Assembly (NCBI GenBank): GCA_028292185.1
Contig: JAQGMT010000339.1
Coordinates: 1 to 6,462 of the forward strand
Direction: 5' to 3'
Length of the DNA: 6,462 nucleotides
Source: Ramlibacter sp.
Lineage (GTDB): Bacteria > Pseudomonadota > Gammaproteobacteria > Burkholderiales > Burkholderiaceae_C
This document shows positions 5,656-6,462 of this stretch, one piece after another (positions within the stretch are counted from its first letter, which is position 1; each line of letters opens with the position of its first letter). The translations under genes were made by a program, and so were the position numbers. The notes below the pieces were generated by a model that was not told where the DNA came from, did no database searches, and saw only the letters and a program-made list of their open reading frames with translations.

Positions 5656-6462
5656 TGTCGGCCATGACCCCGCAGGAGATCGTCTCCGAACTCGACCGGC
5701 ACATCGTCGGCCAACACGATGCGAAACGCGCCGTCGCGATCGCCTTGCGCAATCGTTGGCGCAGGCAGCAGGTCGATGAAAAGCTGCGCGGCGAGATTAC
5801 CCCCAAGAACATCCTGATGATCGGTCCCACCGGCGTGGGCAAGACCGAGATCGCGCGGCGGCTGGCGCGCCTGGCGGACGCGCCTTTCATCAAGGTGGAA
5901 GCGACCAAGTTCACCGAAGTGGGCTATGTCGGCAAGGACGTGGACTCGATCGTGCGCGACCTCGCCGAACTCGCGGTGAAGCAGACCCGGGTGGCGGAGA
6001 TGCGCAAGGTGCGCTCGCGAGCCGAGGACGCCGCCGAGGACCGCATCCTGGACGTGCTGATCCCGCCGCCGCGCACCATGGATTCCATTGCGCGCATCGG
6101 CGAAACGCCCGAGGGCACCGCGCGGCAGACCTTTCGCAAGAAGCTGCGCGAAGGCTTGCTGGGCGACAAGGAAGTCGAGATCGAACTCGCCGAGCCGCGC
6201 CAGCAACTGGAGATCATGGGACCGGCGGGCATGGACGAAATGACCGAGCAATTGCGCGGCATGTTCAGCCAATTGGGCGGCACCAAGCGCAAGACGCGCA
6301 AGCTGAAGATCGCCGAGGCGATGAAGCTGCTGATCGAAGAGGAGGCGGCCAAACTGGTGAACGAAGACGAGATCCGCCTGGCGGCGATTCACAACGCCGA
6401 ACAGAACGGCATCGTCTTCATCGACGAGATCGACAAGGTCGCTTCGCGCAGCGGCTTCGGCG
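5655..6462 (+). CDS. hslU: HslU (ClpY), AAA+ unfoldase of the HslVU protease, 5' part
   Basis: The first 269 codons of a gene of about 440, cut by the right edge. HslU hexamers use ATP to unfold substrates and thread them into HslV. The product begins MSAMTPQEIVSELDRHIVGQ, near-identical to E. coli. Walker A GPTGVGKT is at residues 57-64, with K63 at the E. coli position. The pore-loop GYVG is at 90-93. The I-domain spans roughly 110-240 (KKLREGLLGDKEVEIEL, MDEMTEQL), and Walker B IVFIDE is at 253-258. The ATG overlaps the hslV stop (TAATG, 5653-5657), so translation is coupled. A weak GGTAGAG ribosome binding site lies about 8 nt upstream, inside hslV. No disruption is visible. The missing C-terminal portion includes the sensor-2 region and the HslV-activating tail. 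Confidence 0.97.
   Translation, partial: MSAMTPQEIVSELDRHIVGQHDAKRAVAIALRNRWRRQQVDEKLRGEITPKNILMIGPTGVGKTEIARRLARLADAPFIKVEATKFTEVGYVGKDVDSIVRDLAELAVKQTRVAEMRKVRSRAEDAAEDRILDVLIPPPRTMDSIARIGETPEGTARQTFRKKLREGLLGDKEVEIELAEPRQQLEIMGPAGMDEMTEQLRGMFSQLGGTKRKTRKLKIAEAMKLLIEEEAAKLVNEDEIRLAAIHNAEQNGIVFIDEIDKVASRSGFG

Overview
The window looks like chromosome of a high-GC betaproteobacterium, most likely Burkholderiales and probably Comamonadaceae (Variovorax/Ramlibacter-like). I base this on the strong G/C bias at third codon positions, the HslV N-terminus MEQFHG before the catalytic Thr, the cysteine-poor DksA type, and the gene order dksA - STAS protein - hslV - hslU. The taxonomic call comes from recalled families, not a database search.

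All genes lie on the + strand. From left to right: (1) the 3' part of an RlmI-like class I SAM-dependent 23S rRNA m5C methyltransferase, cut by the left edge; (2) a complete COG0523/CobW-family GTPase with a 15-histidine metal-binding loop, 28 nt downstream; (3) a 291-nt gap with one candidate -10 element and a clear Shine-Dalgarno; (4) dksA, best started at GTG 2170, encoding a zinc-finger-less DksA behind an unusual ~180-residue Lys/Ala/Pro-rich extension; (5) a hairpin-plus-T-tract terminator overlapping the dksA stop; (6) a 625-aa soluble protein with a basic N-terminus, a disordered linker, a TPR-like helical part and two STAS-like domains; (7) a possible second terminator; (8) hslV and (9) the first 269 codons of hslU, overlapping at TAATG and cut by the right edge.

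The first two genes may be co-transcribed. dksA probably has its own promoter and terminator. hslV and hslU are translationally coupled and build the HslVU (ClpQY) ATP-dependent protease. A COG0523 metallochaperone next to a zinc-independent DksA recalls the zinc-starvation pairing known from Pseudomonas, but I see no convincing Zur operator here.

The window is mostly housekeeping. I do not see a clear new defence or mobile system. The least-explained parts are the tandem-STAS protein and the histone-H1-like tail on DksA. No tRNA, rRNA, CRISPR, insertion sequence or attachment site was seen.
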